From: DATKIY01 sp963726755
GTDB taxonomy: Bacteria > Actinomycetota > Actinomycetes > JAHEKZ01
Length of the DNA stretch: 64,000 bases
Assembly: GCA_963726755.1 (NCBI GenBank)
Contig: CAVSDB010000001.1
Span: 1-64,000 of the forward strand
Reading direction: 5' to 3'
The notes under the pieces were generated by a model, which ran no database searches, was not told the origin of the DNA, and saw nothing but the letters and a program-made list of their open reading frames with translations. Shown here piece by piece: positions 1 through 7,925 of this stretch (the stretch's first letter is position 1; every line of letters begins with the position of its first letter). The position numbers and the translations under genes were made by a program.

Positions 1-233
1 CGCTCAAACTTCCGCTGAAGGAGTTCGAACTCCTCGAGATCTTGCTGAGGAACGCCGGACGGGTGCTAACCCGAATGCAGTTGATCGACCGGGTCTGGGG
101 CTCGGACTACGTGGGCGACACCAAGACGTTGGACGTCCACATCAAACGACTGCGGGCAAAAGTCGAGCCGGACCCCACGCACCCGCGCCACATCGTGACG
201 TTGCGCGGTTTGGGCTACAAGTTCGAACCCTGA
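1..233 (+). CDS. OmpR/PhoB-family response regulator, C-terminal fragment
   Basis: The frame is open from the window edge (codons from base 3) to TGA at 231-233, so only the last ~76 residues are present. They form a winged-helix DNA-binding domain: a recognition-helix stretch TLDVHIKRLRAKVE and the wing motif IVTLRGLGYKF typical of OmpR/PhoB regulators. The receiver domain lies outside the window. In Streptomyces and mycobacteria a PhoP/RegX3-type regulator sits near carD, as here, so a phosphate-type regulator is a reasonable guess, but the sensor kinase is not visible. Family certain, specific identity inferred. Confidence 0.9.
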   Translation, partial: LKLPLKEFELLEILLRNAGRVLTRMQLIDRVWGSDYVGDTKTLDVHIKRLRAKVEPDPTHPRHIVTLRGLGYKFEP

Positions 234-368
234 GTCACCCTTCGCTGCGCGTTACCGCTGTCGACAGCCTCTTGAGTAGACCGACTTGGCTGAAGCAGTG
301 GTAGTGCGATTTTTGACAGAAATCCCACACTGTTGGCCTTGCAGACTCAGGTTGGCGCGATAGCCCTA

Positions 369-386
369 TAACGGCACTTCGGTGCG
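369..386. repeat. Short TTCG-loop hairpin repeat, copy 1
   Basis: TAACGGCACTTCGGTGCG recurs with one change at 2263-2280. The centre GCAC-TTCG-GTGC can fold as a UUCG tetraloop hairpin. It lies just past the stop of the leftward membrane gene ending at 388, so it could terminate that transcript, although no clear U-run follows. Confidence 0.45.
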
Positions 387-387
387 T

Positions 388-1019
388 TCAGGTGGAACGC
401 GCGAGAGCGAGTTTGCGCAGGCGAGCACGTCGGATAGCTGCACCAACCCCCATCCCGAGCAGGACAAGAACGCCGATAACAAGGGCTGTCGGTGCCGCAA
501 GGAAGATCAGGCCGATGGCCGCCAGATTGTCTTGGGTGTCCGGCTGCCCAGCCGGGACCGGAACGAAAACCATCGCCGGCAAATACCAGCAGAGAAACAA
601 GCCCGACAGATAAACGACCAGAAGGCCAGCCACTCCCTAGCGCCCACGGCTCGCCAGCCAAACGGCAGAGGCCACAGTACCAAGCACCGTAACGCCTAAG
701 AGCACAATCGCGAGTGCCCCCGCCCCGGTCGAGAGTGTGGCCCCCTCAACCTGCCCTTCGGTACCTCTACGCCTGCCCATCCGACAGCCGCCACCCAGGT
801 TGCGAACCACAGCCCAGCGACCACGATCTCCGCCCGCATGAGCAGGGCCGAACTGCTCGGATCGGAAACGGGTCGCTGGACAGACGGAACTGATTGCCAG
901 TCAACCCCGTTGAACCACCACGCGCGATCTGCCGACCATGCCGGTTCCCAACGAGATCCCGACCACCACCACGCCCCGTCGGCGGAATGCCGATCCCCCA
1001 ATGCAATTCCCATACCCAC
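388..1019 (-). pseudogene. Small multi-pass membrane protein with N-terminal Trp-rich repeat, broken frame
   Basis: Three leftward reading stretches join into one plausible protein of about 210 residues. The N-terminus (from 1019 GTG or 1013 ATG) has two tandem Trp-rich units (AWWWSGSRWEP and AWWFNGVDWQS), followed by a hydrophobic helix. The frame then shifts near 765 into a second helix (GALAIVLLGVTVLGTVAS), meets an in-frame TAG at 637-639, and continues from a GTG at 633 with two more helices and a basic tail. One indel plus one stop means either a decayed gene or sequence error. The WWxxGxxW units resemble the short Trp-rich modules on actinobacterial membrane proteins. No function can be assigned. 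Confidence 0.5.
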
Positions 1020-1203
1020 CAGTATCGGCTACCAGAGAGCGCACCTAACGCCGTCGGGACCGCAACCGATCGGCACTTATGTGCGGTTCCGTACAGGGGC
1101 ACTGGTCAAGGGTTGTCTCTGGAGGGTTCAAGGTGGGTGTTGCACACGCCGAGACTGTTGGGGCTGTGCCACCAGCCTTCGTCGAGGGACCAACGGAGAG
1201 ACC

Positions 1204-1914
1204 TTGAAGCGCGTGACGCTGTTTGCCGCGAGCACCCTGATCACCCTCGTTGCGGTCGGTTCTGTTGCAACAGTCGCCGCGTTCTCAAGTGACGAGAATG
1301 AAGGCGGTGCTGGTGTCAGAAGCGGCACTGACGAGGCGAATGACGTGATCAAAGTCGGAATCAAGTCGGAGGGTGGCCTCGACCTGGCCAGCGCCTGGGT
1401 CATCAACCATTCGGCAACGACCAGCGACTACGTTGTCGAGGTCAACGCCACATCCCCCGACGGGGTCACGCAATACAGTTCGGCCTCGGTGCAGGTGTTC
1501 AACGTCAAGCCAGGTCAGTGGGCCACTGGTCTCGCTGCGTTTCCTATCCCCGTAGCGGATAGATTGCCGAAGGACACCATCGCGGTGGTTGGCGCGGTCC
1601 AGCGTTTGGACAACTGGGACCTGGGTGTCGTCAACAACGCCCACGAGGCAAGAGACGTGACCAACGTGAGTCTGGCCAAGCACCGGTTCGAGGCCGCCGC
1701 CACGGTCACCAACTCCTCTAGCCACACCAGCGACTACGACATCGAGGTCAGCATCGAGAGCAAGGATGGGACCAAGCAATTCGCCTACGGCCAGTTCGGG
1801 ATCGACGATGTGAAGCCCGGCCACACCATCAGGTCCTTGACGCTTCTCGGTAAGCAGGTGCCGAACGGGTCACTCGTCGTTCTCTTCGCCGTCGACCGAA
1901 GTACGTCCCACTGA
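1204..1914 (+). CDS. Secreted or membrane-anchored protein with two FxLYD-like repeats
   Basis: I chose TTG 1204 because ggagag lies 4-9 bases upstream and the residues that follow form a signal peptide (MKRVTLFAASTLITLVAVGS); the frame is open further upstream but that part looks non-coding. The mature protein of about 210 residues holds two related units of about 85 residues. Each contains 'xN-SxxxSDYxxEVxxxSxDGxxQ' followed by 'VKPGxxxxxL', which resembles FxLYD-type beta-sandwich domains found in lipoproteins and secreted proteins. There is no lipobox cysteine, so it is either released or held by its N-terminal helix. Function unknown. Confidence 0.75.
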   Translation: MKRVTLFAASTLITLVAVGSVATVAAFSSDENEGGAGVRSGTDEANDVIKVGIKSEGGLDLASAWVINHSATTSDYVVEVNATSPDGVTQYSSASVQVFNVKPGQWATGLAAFPIPVADRLPKDTIAVVGAVQRLDNWDLGVVNNAHEARDVTNVSLAKHRFEAAATVTNSSSHTSDYDIEVSIESKDGTKQFAYGQFGIDDVKPGHTIRSLTLLGKQVPNGSLVVLFAVDRSTSH

Positions 1915-2205
1915 ACGGTCAACACAAATCCGCGGTGCTCACCGAAGCGATGCACCAGGGCTGCGAACGCAGGCCGACCTTTCATCAGTGAAGCAGCCAG
2001 GGAACGGCTCATCTGTGCGTGACACCAGCTACTGGGTTTGCACAATCTCTCGACCACGGCGGTTGAGCATGGCTGCTTGGACGGTTCGGTCTTGTTCGCT
2101 GTTCGGCGTGTCCTGGTAGTCCATGCCCACGAGCCAGACCAGCCCGCGCCTACTCCGATCGTCGTCCGCGACGAAAACTACGGAGTACGGCCCGCCACCC
2201 CCTCA

Positions 2206-2243
2206 AGGGGATGTATTAGCGATGGACGAGGTTGGTCGGCTGG
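2206..2243 (+). repeat. Dispersed 38 bp repeat, copy 1 (most diverged)
   Basis: The first 32 bases match copy 3 (14770-14807) at 29 positions; the core reads GGGGATGTATTAGCGAT. The last six bases diverge from the AACGTT found in the other two copies. Intergenic in all three places. Confidence 0.65.
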
Positions 2244-2262
2244 GTTGGTTAGGTGGCCGCGC

Positions 2263-2280
2263 TAACGGCACTTCGGCGCG
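2263..2280. repeat. Short TTCG-loop hairpin repeat, copy 2
   Basis: TAACGGCACTTCGGCGCG matches 369-386 at 17 of 18 positions. It lies 20 bases past a copy of the 38 bp dispersed repeat. Confidence 0.45.
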
Positions 2281-2485
2281 GTCACTCGTCCCTTAGAAGT
2301 CGCGGAACTCCGACGAGTTAGCAGTCGTTGCAGGTCTCAGTACCCAAGGCCACGGTTGGTTTGTCAGGGCTACGCGCGTTGAGGACGGTCCAACTGTCCT
2401 GGTCATAGTGGTTCTCCGTGCTCACGGCTTAGATTGTGGACTGATGTTGGTTGACCTCCACCGGGCAAGAGTGGATCTTGGTGCT

Positions 2486-2788
2486 ATGGCAGCCGACGAC
2501 CAGTCTGCGTCGACGCATGAACAGACGGATCCAAAGTGGATGGTGTGGGTCCGATGGGTGATGATGGCCTTGTGGTTGGGTTCAATCTTCGGCCCGTGGG
2601 TTGTCCGATGGATCTTGCTGGCGTTCGGATTCGATCCGCCCCCTGCTTCCCAATTCCTATGGGTCTCAATGCTGTGCTTTGGCGTCCTTACTGTGCTGCT
2701 CATTCTTGGTTTGTTCGTCGATCGGTGGATCGAGCACAGAGCTCGGGAAGAAGACATCCGTCGACGAGCGCGACGTGGCCCTGTGTAG
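2486..2788 (+). CDS. Small two-helix membrane protein, unknown function
   Basis: About 100 residues. A polar N-terminus is followed by a hydrophobic helix (WVMMALWLGSIFGPWVVRWI), a Pro-rich turn, a second helix (FLWVSMLCFGVLTVLLILGL) and a basic C-terminus (REEDIRRRARRG), which predicts both ends in the cytoplasm. ATG 2486 is the best start by composition although its ribosome site is weak; ATG 2444 and 2408 are in frame upstream. No family recognised. Confidence 0.5.
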   Translation: MAADDQSASTHEQTDPKWMVWVRWVMMALWLGSIFGPWVVRWILLAFGFDPPPASQFLWVSMLCFGVLTVLLILGLFVDRWIEHRAREEDIRRRARRGPV

Positions 2789-2860
2789 TCACTGCCAGAA
2801 CCGTATTCGGGTTGCGCTGATCGCTCACGCCGCACATATTGCCGGATAGGGCGCGCTATC

Positions 2861-2898
2861 AGGGGGTGTATTAGCGATTGACGACGTTAGTCAACGTT
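2861..2898 (+). repeat. Dispersed 38 bp repeat, copy 2
   Basis: It agrees with copy 3 at 33 of 38 positions. The centre is an inverted repeat, TTGAC-N7-GTCAA, followed by CGTT. It lies between two small membrane-protein genes. Confidence 0.7.
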
Positions 2899-2984
2899 GC
2901 TGCGGTCCGGCGGCTCAGTGAGTTGGGCACGTTGATTCGCAAAGGTGGCAAGGCCTGGTGCCGCGGACGGCTACTGTTCCATTC

Positions 2985-3422
2985 ATGACGTCCACTGGGC
3001 GACGTCTCCTCGTCGCGATGCTGGTGCTGTTCGTCTGCGATGCCGTTGGTGGATTCATCGGCGTGGCCACAGGGGCGGAAACGTGGGGCACGGCGTGGGG
3101 TTTCGACACGCATTCGACGGTTCCGCTGCCGATGGCAGCCGTTCAACTGCTCCTGGCATGGGTGGCCGCACAAGACAAGCGGCCGCGCGCTGCTCTCATC
3201 ACGGCCGTCCTTCTCGGTGTGATCTGCCTCTTGAGCGTCCTGTTCGGGGCGTTCGACGGCGACCTCATTGGCAATGTCGCGTCGGACGGGTTCGTGTCGT
3301 GGGGGTTCGCCTGGGGGGTCGTTCTGTTGTGCGTCACCGCCACGGTCGGTGTGCTGGCCCTCATGCGCGCGCGGGAGCTCAAACAGTTGCGGCGGCGACG
3401 CGGTGTTCGGCCGGCGGCATAG
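2985..3422 (+). CDS. Four-helix membrane protein, unknown function
   Basis: The start ATG 2985 begins MTSTGRRLLVAMLVLFVCD, so the first helix opens directly after a basic N-terminus. Three more hydrophobic stretches follow (around VQLLLAWVAA, ALITAVLLGVICLLSVLFGA and GVVLLCVTATVGVLALM) and the C-terminus is strongly basic (REL-KQLRRRRG), giving about 145 residues. No conserved motif recognised. It could be an actinobacterial DUF-type integral membrane protein; the coding call rests on the regular hydrophobic pattern. Confidence 0.55.
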   Translation: MTSTGRRLLVAMLVLFVCDAVGGFIGVATGAETWGTAWGFDTHSTVPLPMAAVQLLLAWVAAQDKRPRAALITAVLLGVICLLSVLFGAFDGDLIGNVASDGFVSWGFAWGVVLLCVTATVGVLALMRARELKQLRRRRGVRPAA

Positions 3423-3548
3423 GCGAGGCAATCGCCAGCGCGTCGCAGGAGAGCGGCGGAACTCTGGGACGCTCGATTCAGTGGGGTCGCCGCCGGTCGT
3501 GGCGTTGGCGAGCGAGCTCGGCACGTCGGCCTTACCTCAACGGTGCCG

Positions 3549-3965
3549 TTAGTTGATGATCTCACCGCGTTCGTCTGCGAGAATTGCTGCCAGTCGGTCG
3601 CGCCATGCCTGTAGCGCCTCGGGGGTTAGCCGCGTCCAGTCGGTCACCTCACCCACGATCCTGACAGGATCTCTGCTGCGGTAGGACCGGGTTGGATTAC
3701 CGGGGAACTTCTTGTCGGTCACGTTCGGGTCGTCCTCGAACGACCCTGTTGGCTCAACGAGGAAGACGCGCGGAGCAGTGTCGCCCGCTGCGAGTTCAGC
3801 AGCGAGCCCGGCACCGTCACGCAGTGCGGTGAAGTAGATGTGGTTCATCACTACTTCGGGCCGGTAGTTCGACCGGAAGCCAGCTGTGAGGAGGTCGCCA
3901 ATCTGCAGATCGGCTTTCGTGCCATGGAAGAACGGCCCCTCATCCTGGACGTCGCTCACCGCCAT
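3549..3965 (-). CDS. arr: Rifamycin NAD-dependent ADP-ribosyltransferase
   Basis: Arr inactivates rifamycins by transferring ADP-ribose from NAD to the ansa-chain hydroxyl. The 138-residue product is full length for the family, from ATG 3965. It has the FFHGTK opening, SNYRPE, NHIYFTALRDGA, VFLVEPTGSFEDDPN and NPTRSYRS motifs. The three residues known to matter in Arr of M. smegmatis (His19, Tyr49, Asp84) are matched by His14, Tyr44 and Asp79 with identical spacing. It is divergent from a YdeI-like gene with a 65 bp gap. It is chromosomal with no mobile element nearby, so this looks like an intrinsic resistance gene. Confidence 0.95.
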   Translation of the reverse strand: MAVSDVQDEGPFFHGTKADLQIGDLLTAGFRSNYRPEVVMNHIYFTALRDGAGLAAELAAGDTAPRVFLVEPTGSFEDDPNVTDKKFPGNPTRSYRSRDPVRIVGEVTDWTRLTPEALQAWRDRLAAILADERGEIIN

Positions 3966-4030
3966 GGCCTCCAGGGACGACAATGGTGCACACGTGCATA
4001 TTGCCGCACATCGCGGGCGACAATGGTCTA

Positions 4031-4621
4031 GTGACCGAAACTCCCGAGCTGCTGGTCGCCGATGCGGACGGATGGCGCGACTGGCTGGCGGCCAACCACG
4101 CGACTTCAAGCGGCGTCCGGCTCGTGCTGGCGAAGAAGGGTGTTAGCGAGCCAACGGGGCTGACCTACGACGATGCGCTGCCCGAGGCCCTCAGCTATGG
4201 CTGGATCGACGGTCATCGGACCCGCCGCGACGACGCCACCTACCGCGTCAGGTTCACACCGCGGCGAGCGCGCAGCTCGTGGTCACAGCGCAACGTCGAG
4301 ATAGTTGAACGGCTCATCGCCGACGGACAGATGCGGCCGGCCGGTCTGGCCGAGGTCCAGCGGGCAAAGGCGGACGGGCGGTGGGAGAGGGCTTACGACG
4401 GTTCCGCGTCCATTGAGGTTCCCGACGACCTGCACGATGCCCTCGCCGCGTCGCCACGCGCACAGGCGATGTGGGACGTGCTGACGCGCACCAACAGGTA
4501 CGCCGTGCTGTACAGGGTGCACGAGGCCAAACGTCCAGAGACCCGTGCTCGCCGGATTGCTCACTATGTGGAGATGCTTGCGCGCGGCGATACACCCCAC
4601 CCGCAGAAAGGGAAGCCCTGA
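4031..4621 (+). CDS. YdeI/OmpD-associated family protein
   Basis: The 196-residue product has the signature of the YdeI/OmpD-associated (bacteriocin-protection) family: EALSYGWIDG, RFTPRR...SWSQRNVE, GLAEVQRAKADGRWERAYDG and a C-terminal AKRPETRARRI. GTG 4031 places the conserved region at the right distance from the N-terminus; an upstream frame extension overlaps the arr promoter and looks non-coding. The biochemical role of this family is not settled. It is divergently transcribed from arr, and the shared 65 bp gap carries a direct repeat CGACAATGGT at 3978 and 4018 that could be a control site. Confidence 0.85.
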   Translation: MTETPELLVADADGWRDWLAANHATSSGVRLVLAKKGVSEPTGLTYDDALPEALSYGWIDGHRTRRDDATYRVRFTPRRARSSWSQRNVEIVERLIADGQMRPAGLAEVQRAKADGRWERAYDGSASIEVPDDLHDALAASPRAQAMWDVLTRTNRYAVLYRVHEAKRPETRARRIAHYVEMLARGDTPHPQKGKP

Positions 4622-4654
4622 ATTCCAGGGAGGAACTTACTTGCCGAGCCAGCG

Positions 4655-5248
4655 CTAGGGGTTGTTGTTTCCTGCCGTCCCCGAAGTGGTCACCGCATTG
4701 GCCTTAGGTGGTAGGGCCGCAGCGGCTGTGTTCAAGAACAGGTCGACGACGCTCGCCTCTGCGTCGGGTACGTATTCATCGCCAGGCGGTACTACGAGAA
4801 CCTGGAAGTCTGAGTCACCGGCGTTGGTGAAATGCAGGGAAAGGCCAGCCCACGTTCCGGGCGGAACGCCGAGGTCGACGATTCCGGCTACCGCTCCTGC
4901 GTCGCTGCCGATATTGACGGACTGACCCGGCGCGATATCGACCGGACCGGCCGGCATCAGGACGTCCTTGCCGTTCAGCGTCGCACCGGCGAGTACCTCG
5001 CCGTCCTTGGTGTTGTTGACGACCGTGAGCAGGAGCGCGCCAGCCTTTCCGTTCGACACCACGACGGCATCGCGCACGGCGATGTAGGGGTCGGGGTATG
5101 AGGCACCGGCGGGAACGTTGACGTTTCGTCCATCAACCGGGTTGTAGTGCTGCGCGGTTGCCGCGTCGCGGCCGGCTTGGCATCCGGTGAGGGCGACGAC
5201 TGCGAGGGCTACCCCCGCGAGCACGCCCGCTGAGACCGTCCGTTTCAT
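4655..5248 (-). CDS. LpqE-like lipoprotein
   Basis: A 197-residue exported lipoprotein: basic N-terminus, hydrophobic core (VLAGVALAVVAL) and lipobox LTGC with the acylated Cys near residue 23. The mature part is an all-beta type domain with DPYIAVRDAVVV, LLLTVVNNT, GVPPGTW and LHFTNAG segments, then a Pro/Ala/Asn-rich tail. In mycobacteria lpqE lies next to carD, and this gene is two genes away from carD in the same relative setting. The fold resembles the PCu(A)C/DUF461-type copper chaperones, but the metal-ligand Met/His set is not evident, so metal binding should not be assumed. Confidence 0.8.
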   Translation of the reverse strand: MKRTVSAGVLAGVALAVVALTGCQAGRDAATAQHYNPVDGRNVNVPAGASYPDPYIAVRDAVVVSNGKAGALLLTVVNNTKDGEVLAGATLNGKDVLMPAGPVDIAPGQSVNIGSDAGAVAGIVDLGVPPGTWAGLSLHFTNAGDSDFQVLVVPPGDEYVPDAEASVVDLFLNTAAAALPPKANAVTTSGTAGNNNP

Positions 5249-5302
5249 GGGGGACAGCGTAGCCAGACCCGGGCCGGTTCGATCAAAGGGCCGACCGGCA
5301 GC

Positions 5303-6067
5303 TCAACTCTTCCCGGACAGTGCTGAGTTCAGTGGCAAGAGTTCTGCCTCAAGGCGTAGTCCGATGTCCGGATTGTTGAGGATGTCGATGACTACCCCGT
5401 CGTCCCGGACCAGGATCAGGGTCCGAGCGCCAGACCCGTATGTGTCGGAGAAGGTGTTCGATTCATCCACCCTGAGATCGACGCCAACCGAGCCCAGCTC
5501 TCTCACCAGGCTGAGCCCTTGTTGGATCTGCTCTGGAGCGACGACAAGTGTGACGTCCATGCTGAATTCGGTCGCCTGTCGACGGATGTCGGTGAGCCAG
5601 GCCGTGCAGTCCGGGCACGAGTCCGGCAACAGGGCGATGACTGCTGGACGCAGGCTCCGCGCGTCAATGGAGACGCCGTCTGTCATCAGGGCTGTCTCTG
5701 GCAGCAGCCCACCGACCTGTCCCACCTGAGCGTTGACTTGGGCCAGCGGTGAGGCGGGGGAAGTCGCCGTCGGATGAGGGACGACAAAGGCCCCCAGGGC
5801 GCCCGAGATCACCGCGACCACCATCGAGCCAGCGACTATCGCCGCGGTGATGGCCAGTCGGGAGCGTCGGGTGGAGGGCCGACGAGTCGAGCGAGGCGAA
5901 CGAGGGATCGGGACCGGAGGTGCCCCTTCTTCGTCGAGCCAGTCCAGTCGATCGGCCTCGAGTTCGCGCGGGTCATCGGGGACAGCGAGAGTGAGCCCGT
6001 CGAGTTCAGCCAGCGACAGGTCGTCATGGTGGCCGTCCGGAGCCGGATCGAACCGCGAACCGGTCAT
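5303..6067 (-). CDS. Membrane-anchored thioredoxin-fold protein with CPDC motif
   Basis: From ATG 6067 (GGGGAG 11 bases upstream) the 254-residue product has an acidic cytoplasmic N-terminus, a basic Arg/Ser stretch, one transmembrane helix (AITAAIVAGSMVVAVISGAL) and an extracytoplasmic domain. That domain carries DSCPDCTAWL, a CxxC redox-type motif, in the position expected for a thioredoxin fold, followed by VTLVVAPEQ and TLILVRDDGVVID strands. It probably acts as a thiol-disulfide protein outside the membrane. It is divergent from carD. An upstream in-frame GTG (6103) is possible but would make a less usual N-terminus. Confidence 0.75.
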   Translation of the reverse strand: MTGSRFDPAPDGHHDDLSLAELDGLTLAVPDDPRELEADRLDWLDEEGAPPVPIPRSPRSTRRPSTRRSRLAITAAIVAGSMVVAVISGALGAFVVPHPTATSPASPLAQVNAQVGQVGGLLPETALMTDGVSIDARSLRPAVIALLPDSCPDCTAWLTDIRRQATEFSMDVTLVVAPEQIQQGLSLVRELGSVGVDLRVDESNTFSDTYGSGARTLILVRDDGVVIDILNNPDIGLRLEAELLPLNSALSGKS

Positions 6068-6207
6068 GCCCGAAGTATCTCCCCGAGCACCCACCTCCAC
6101 CACCCCTCCGCGCGCGTGGCATGAAACTGCTCACTTTGTCAACCCCTCCTGGGTACTCCGCTAGCGCGCTGACCTGCGCAAACACCCACTAAGGCACCGC
6201 CAGCCCG

Positions 6208-6216
6208 TGTTATCCT
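6208..6216 (+). promoter_or_regulatory. Extended -10 promoter for carD
   Basis: TG-T-TATCCT (TG at 6208, hexamer at 6211-6216) is an extended -10 element; no good -35 is seen 17 bases upstream. It would give a leader of about 40 bases before carD, which has its ribosome site GAGGAGA at 6248-6254. Confidence 0.45.
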
Positions 6217-6263
6217 TGAGGTCGAACACGTCCACACCGAGCCCTTCGAGGAGACCGCTGCAC

Positions 6264-6746
6264 ATGGTGTTTGAGGTCGGCGAAACCGTTGTCTATCCCC
6301 ATCACGGGGCCGCCAAGATCGAGGCCATGGAAACCCGGGTGGTCAAGGGCGAAGAAAAGCTCTATCTCGTGCTGAAGGTCGCTCAGGGCGACCTCACCGT
6401 TCGGGTGCCTGCCGACAACGCCGAGTACGTCGGTGTTCGCGATGTGGTCGACTCCGACGGGCTGGAGCGGGTTTTCGACGTGCTGCGCATGCCGTACACC
6501 GAGGAGCCCACCAACTGGTCCCGCCGCTACAAGGCCAACCTCGAGAAGCTGGCCTCTGGCGACGTCATCAAGGTGGCCGAGGTTGTGCGCGACCTCTGGC
6601 GTCGTGAGCACGACCGCGGGCTGTCCGCTGGTGAGAAGCGGATGTTGGCCAAAGCGCGCCAAATCCTTGTGTCTGAGCTCGCACTTGCCGAGAAGACCAA
6701 CGAGGACAAGGCCGAGGCCATCCTCGACGAGGTGCTCGCTAGCTAA
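6264..6746 (+). CDS. carD: CarD family RNA polymerase-binding transcription regulator
   Basis: CarD stabilises the RNA polymerase open complex at most promoters in actinobacteria and is essential in mycobacteria. The 160-residue product is the usual length. Residues 1-70 form the RNAP-interacting Tudor-like domain (FEVGETVVYPHHG, LYLVLKV, LTVRVP). The C-terminal helical DNA-binding part contains NWSRRYKANLEKL, VVRDLWRREHDRGLS and AKTNEDKAE. ATG 6264 follows GAGGAGA by nine bases. The downstream neighbours (PIN/TRAM protein, ispD, ispF) are the ones found beside carD in other actinobacteria. Confidence 0.97.
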   Translation: MVFEVGETVVYPHHGAAKIEAMETRVVKGEEKLYLVLKVAQGDLTVRVPADNAEYVGVRDVVDSDGLERVFDVLRMPYTEEPTNWSRRYKANLEKLASGDVIKVAEVVRDLWRREHDRGLSAGEKRMLAKARQILVSELALAEKTNEDKAEAILDEVLAS

Positions 6747-6809
6747 CGACCCTTGTCGGTGGCTGGCGCCGGTCACATAGCCGCCTAGCCGTAGCAAGGA
6801 GCCCGTCTG

Positions 6810-7925
6810 ATGTTCAGCCGTCCGCACCTGTCCAGGGTCCCCAGCGGAGTGGTTGACCTCCTGCGACTGTTCGTCGTGGTCTTCTTCGCTGCCCTCGGTT
6901 CGCTTGTGGGCAGCCAGTGGGACTTCGCCGACACCCCGTTCGACTCACTCGAGGGTCCGTGGATCGGCGTCGTTATCGGATCCGGTCTTGGGTACGTCCT
7001 TGGTGGCGTTATCGGTCGCTCAACAGTCGCTGCCGTCGATCGCACCGAACAAGCGCTGCGTGGTGTGTCTGCAGAGACGATCGTGGGTGGCTTGTTCGGT
7101 GGACTACTCGGCGTCTTCGTTTCTGCTGCGGTCTCGTGGCCGGTCTTCTTCGTCGCGGTGCCAGCTCTTGCGATCCCCATCTTTGGTTTCGTTGTCGTTG
7201 CGACCGGTCTTATGGGCTTTCGCGTCGGAACCACGAAAGCGCAGTCGATGATTGAGATCTTCGGCGCCGGCGCTGGCATGGTGCCGACGTCCACTGCGGC
7301 TTCAGCCTTTCCGAAAATCATCGACACGTCGGTGGCCATCGACGGTCGGATCATCGACGTGGTTCGCGCAGGCTTTCTGCATGGCAGCTTCCTGGTGACT
7401 GCACCGGTCCTTGGCGAACTCCAAGGGTTTGCCGACGCCGGTGACGAACTGCGTCGCGCCAAGGGCCGCAAAGGCCTGGAAGTACTGCAGCAACTCAAGC
7501 GCGAGTCTACGGTTCAGGTCGAAATCGTTGACGACATCGTGCCGGGGGTTCACGAGGTCGACGCCAAACTCGTTCGGCTGGCGATCGATCGTGACGCCGC
7601 GCTACTGACGTTGGACACCAACCTCGCAAAGGCCGCAGCCATCGCGGGCGTCCGCGTCCTCAATCTTCACTCACTGGCTCTTGCCATGCGTCCGCCGGTT
7701 GCGGCTGGCGACGAGGTCACAGTGCTCGTCACCAAGACTGGTAAGGAGCCTGGGCAGGGCGTGGGTTACCTCGACGACGGCACCATGGTGGTCGTCGAGC
7801 GCGGCCGGGACTTCGTCGGTCATGAGGTCCACGTCTCGGTCACCAGTGTCTTGACGACTTCCAACGGACGGCTGGTGTTCTCGCGTCCGGTCGGGGAGGC
7901 TGTTCCCGTGGAGTCCCATCGGTGA
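6810..7925 (+). CDS. PIN/TRAM-domain membrane protein (YacL-like)
   Basis: 371 residues. The N-terminal ~150 residues have about four transmembrane helices. A PIN-like nuclease domain follows, starting at IIDTSVAIDGRIIDV with the acidic residues DTS, D-GR and LTLDTNLAKAA. A C-terminal TRAM (OB-like RNA-binding) domain holds GKEPGQGVGYLDDGTMVVVE and EVHVSVTSVL. The same architecture is found in Bacillus YacL and its actinobacterial homologues, placed between carD and ispD. The RNA or tRNA substrate is not known. Its TGA overlaps the GTG of ispD, so translation is probably coupled. Confidence 0.92.
   Translation: MFSRPHLSRVPSGVVDLLRLFVVVFFAALGSLVGSQWDFADTPFDSLEGPWIGVVIGSGLGYVLGGVIGRSTVAAVDRTEQALRGVSAETIVGGLFGGLLGVFVSAAVSWPVFFVAVPALAIPIFGFVVVATGLMGFRVGTTKAQSMIEIFGAGAGMVPTSTAASAFPKIIDTSVAIDGRIIDVVRAGFLHGSFLVTAPVLGELQGFADAGDELRRAKGRKGLEVLQQLKRESTVQVEIVDDIVPGVHEVDAKLVRLAIDRDAALLTLDTNLAKAAAIAGVRVLNLHSLALAMRPPVAAGDEVTVLVTKTGKEPGQGVGYLDDGTMVVVERGRDFVGHEVHVSVTSVLTTSNGRLVFSRPVGEAVPVESHR

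Larger units (their letters stand above)
1915..2485. other. Gene-poor stretch with two short repeats
   Basis: Neither strand gives a convincing protein here; the open frames lack a ribosome site and have no hydrophobic or domain-like pattern. It contains repeat copies at 2206-2243 and 2263-2280. A promoter for the next gene is probably present but cannot be placed. Confidence 0.5.

Noticed and set aside
838..1203. N-terminal extension of the secreted protein
   Set aside because: It would place about 120 charged, low-complexity residues before a clear signal peptide and overlaps the leftward membrane gene.
1785..2057. Leftward 90-residue frame in the 1.9-2.4 kb gap
   Set aside because: It runs into the sequence of the secreted-protein gene on the other strand and has no domain-like pattern or ribosome site.
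2861..2898. Repeat as a dif or phage attachment site
   Set aside because: The sequence does not resemble actinobacterial dif, is present three times within 13 kb, and no recombinase gene is nearby.
6210..6827. Long leftward frame over carD
   Set aside because: A mirror frame of a strongly conserved essential gene; GC-rich DNA keeps such frames open.
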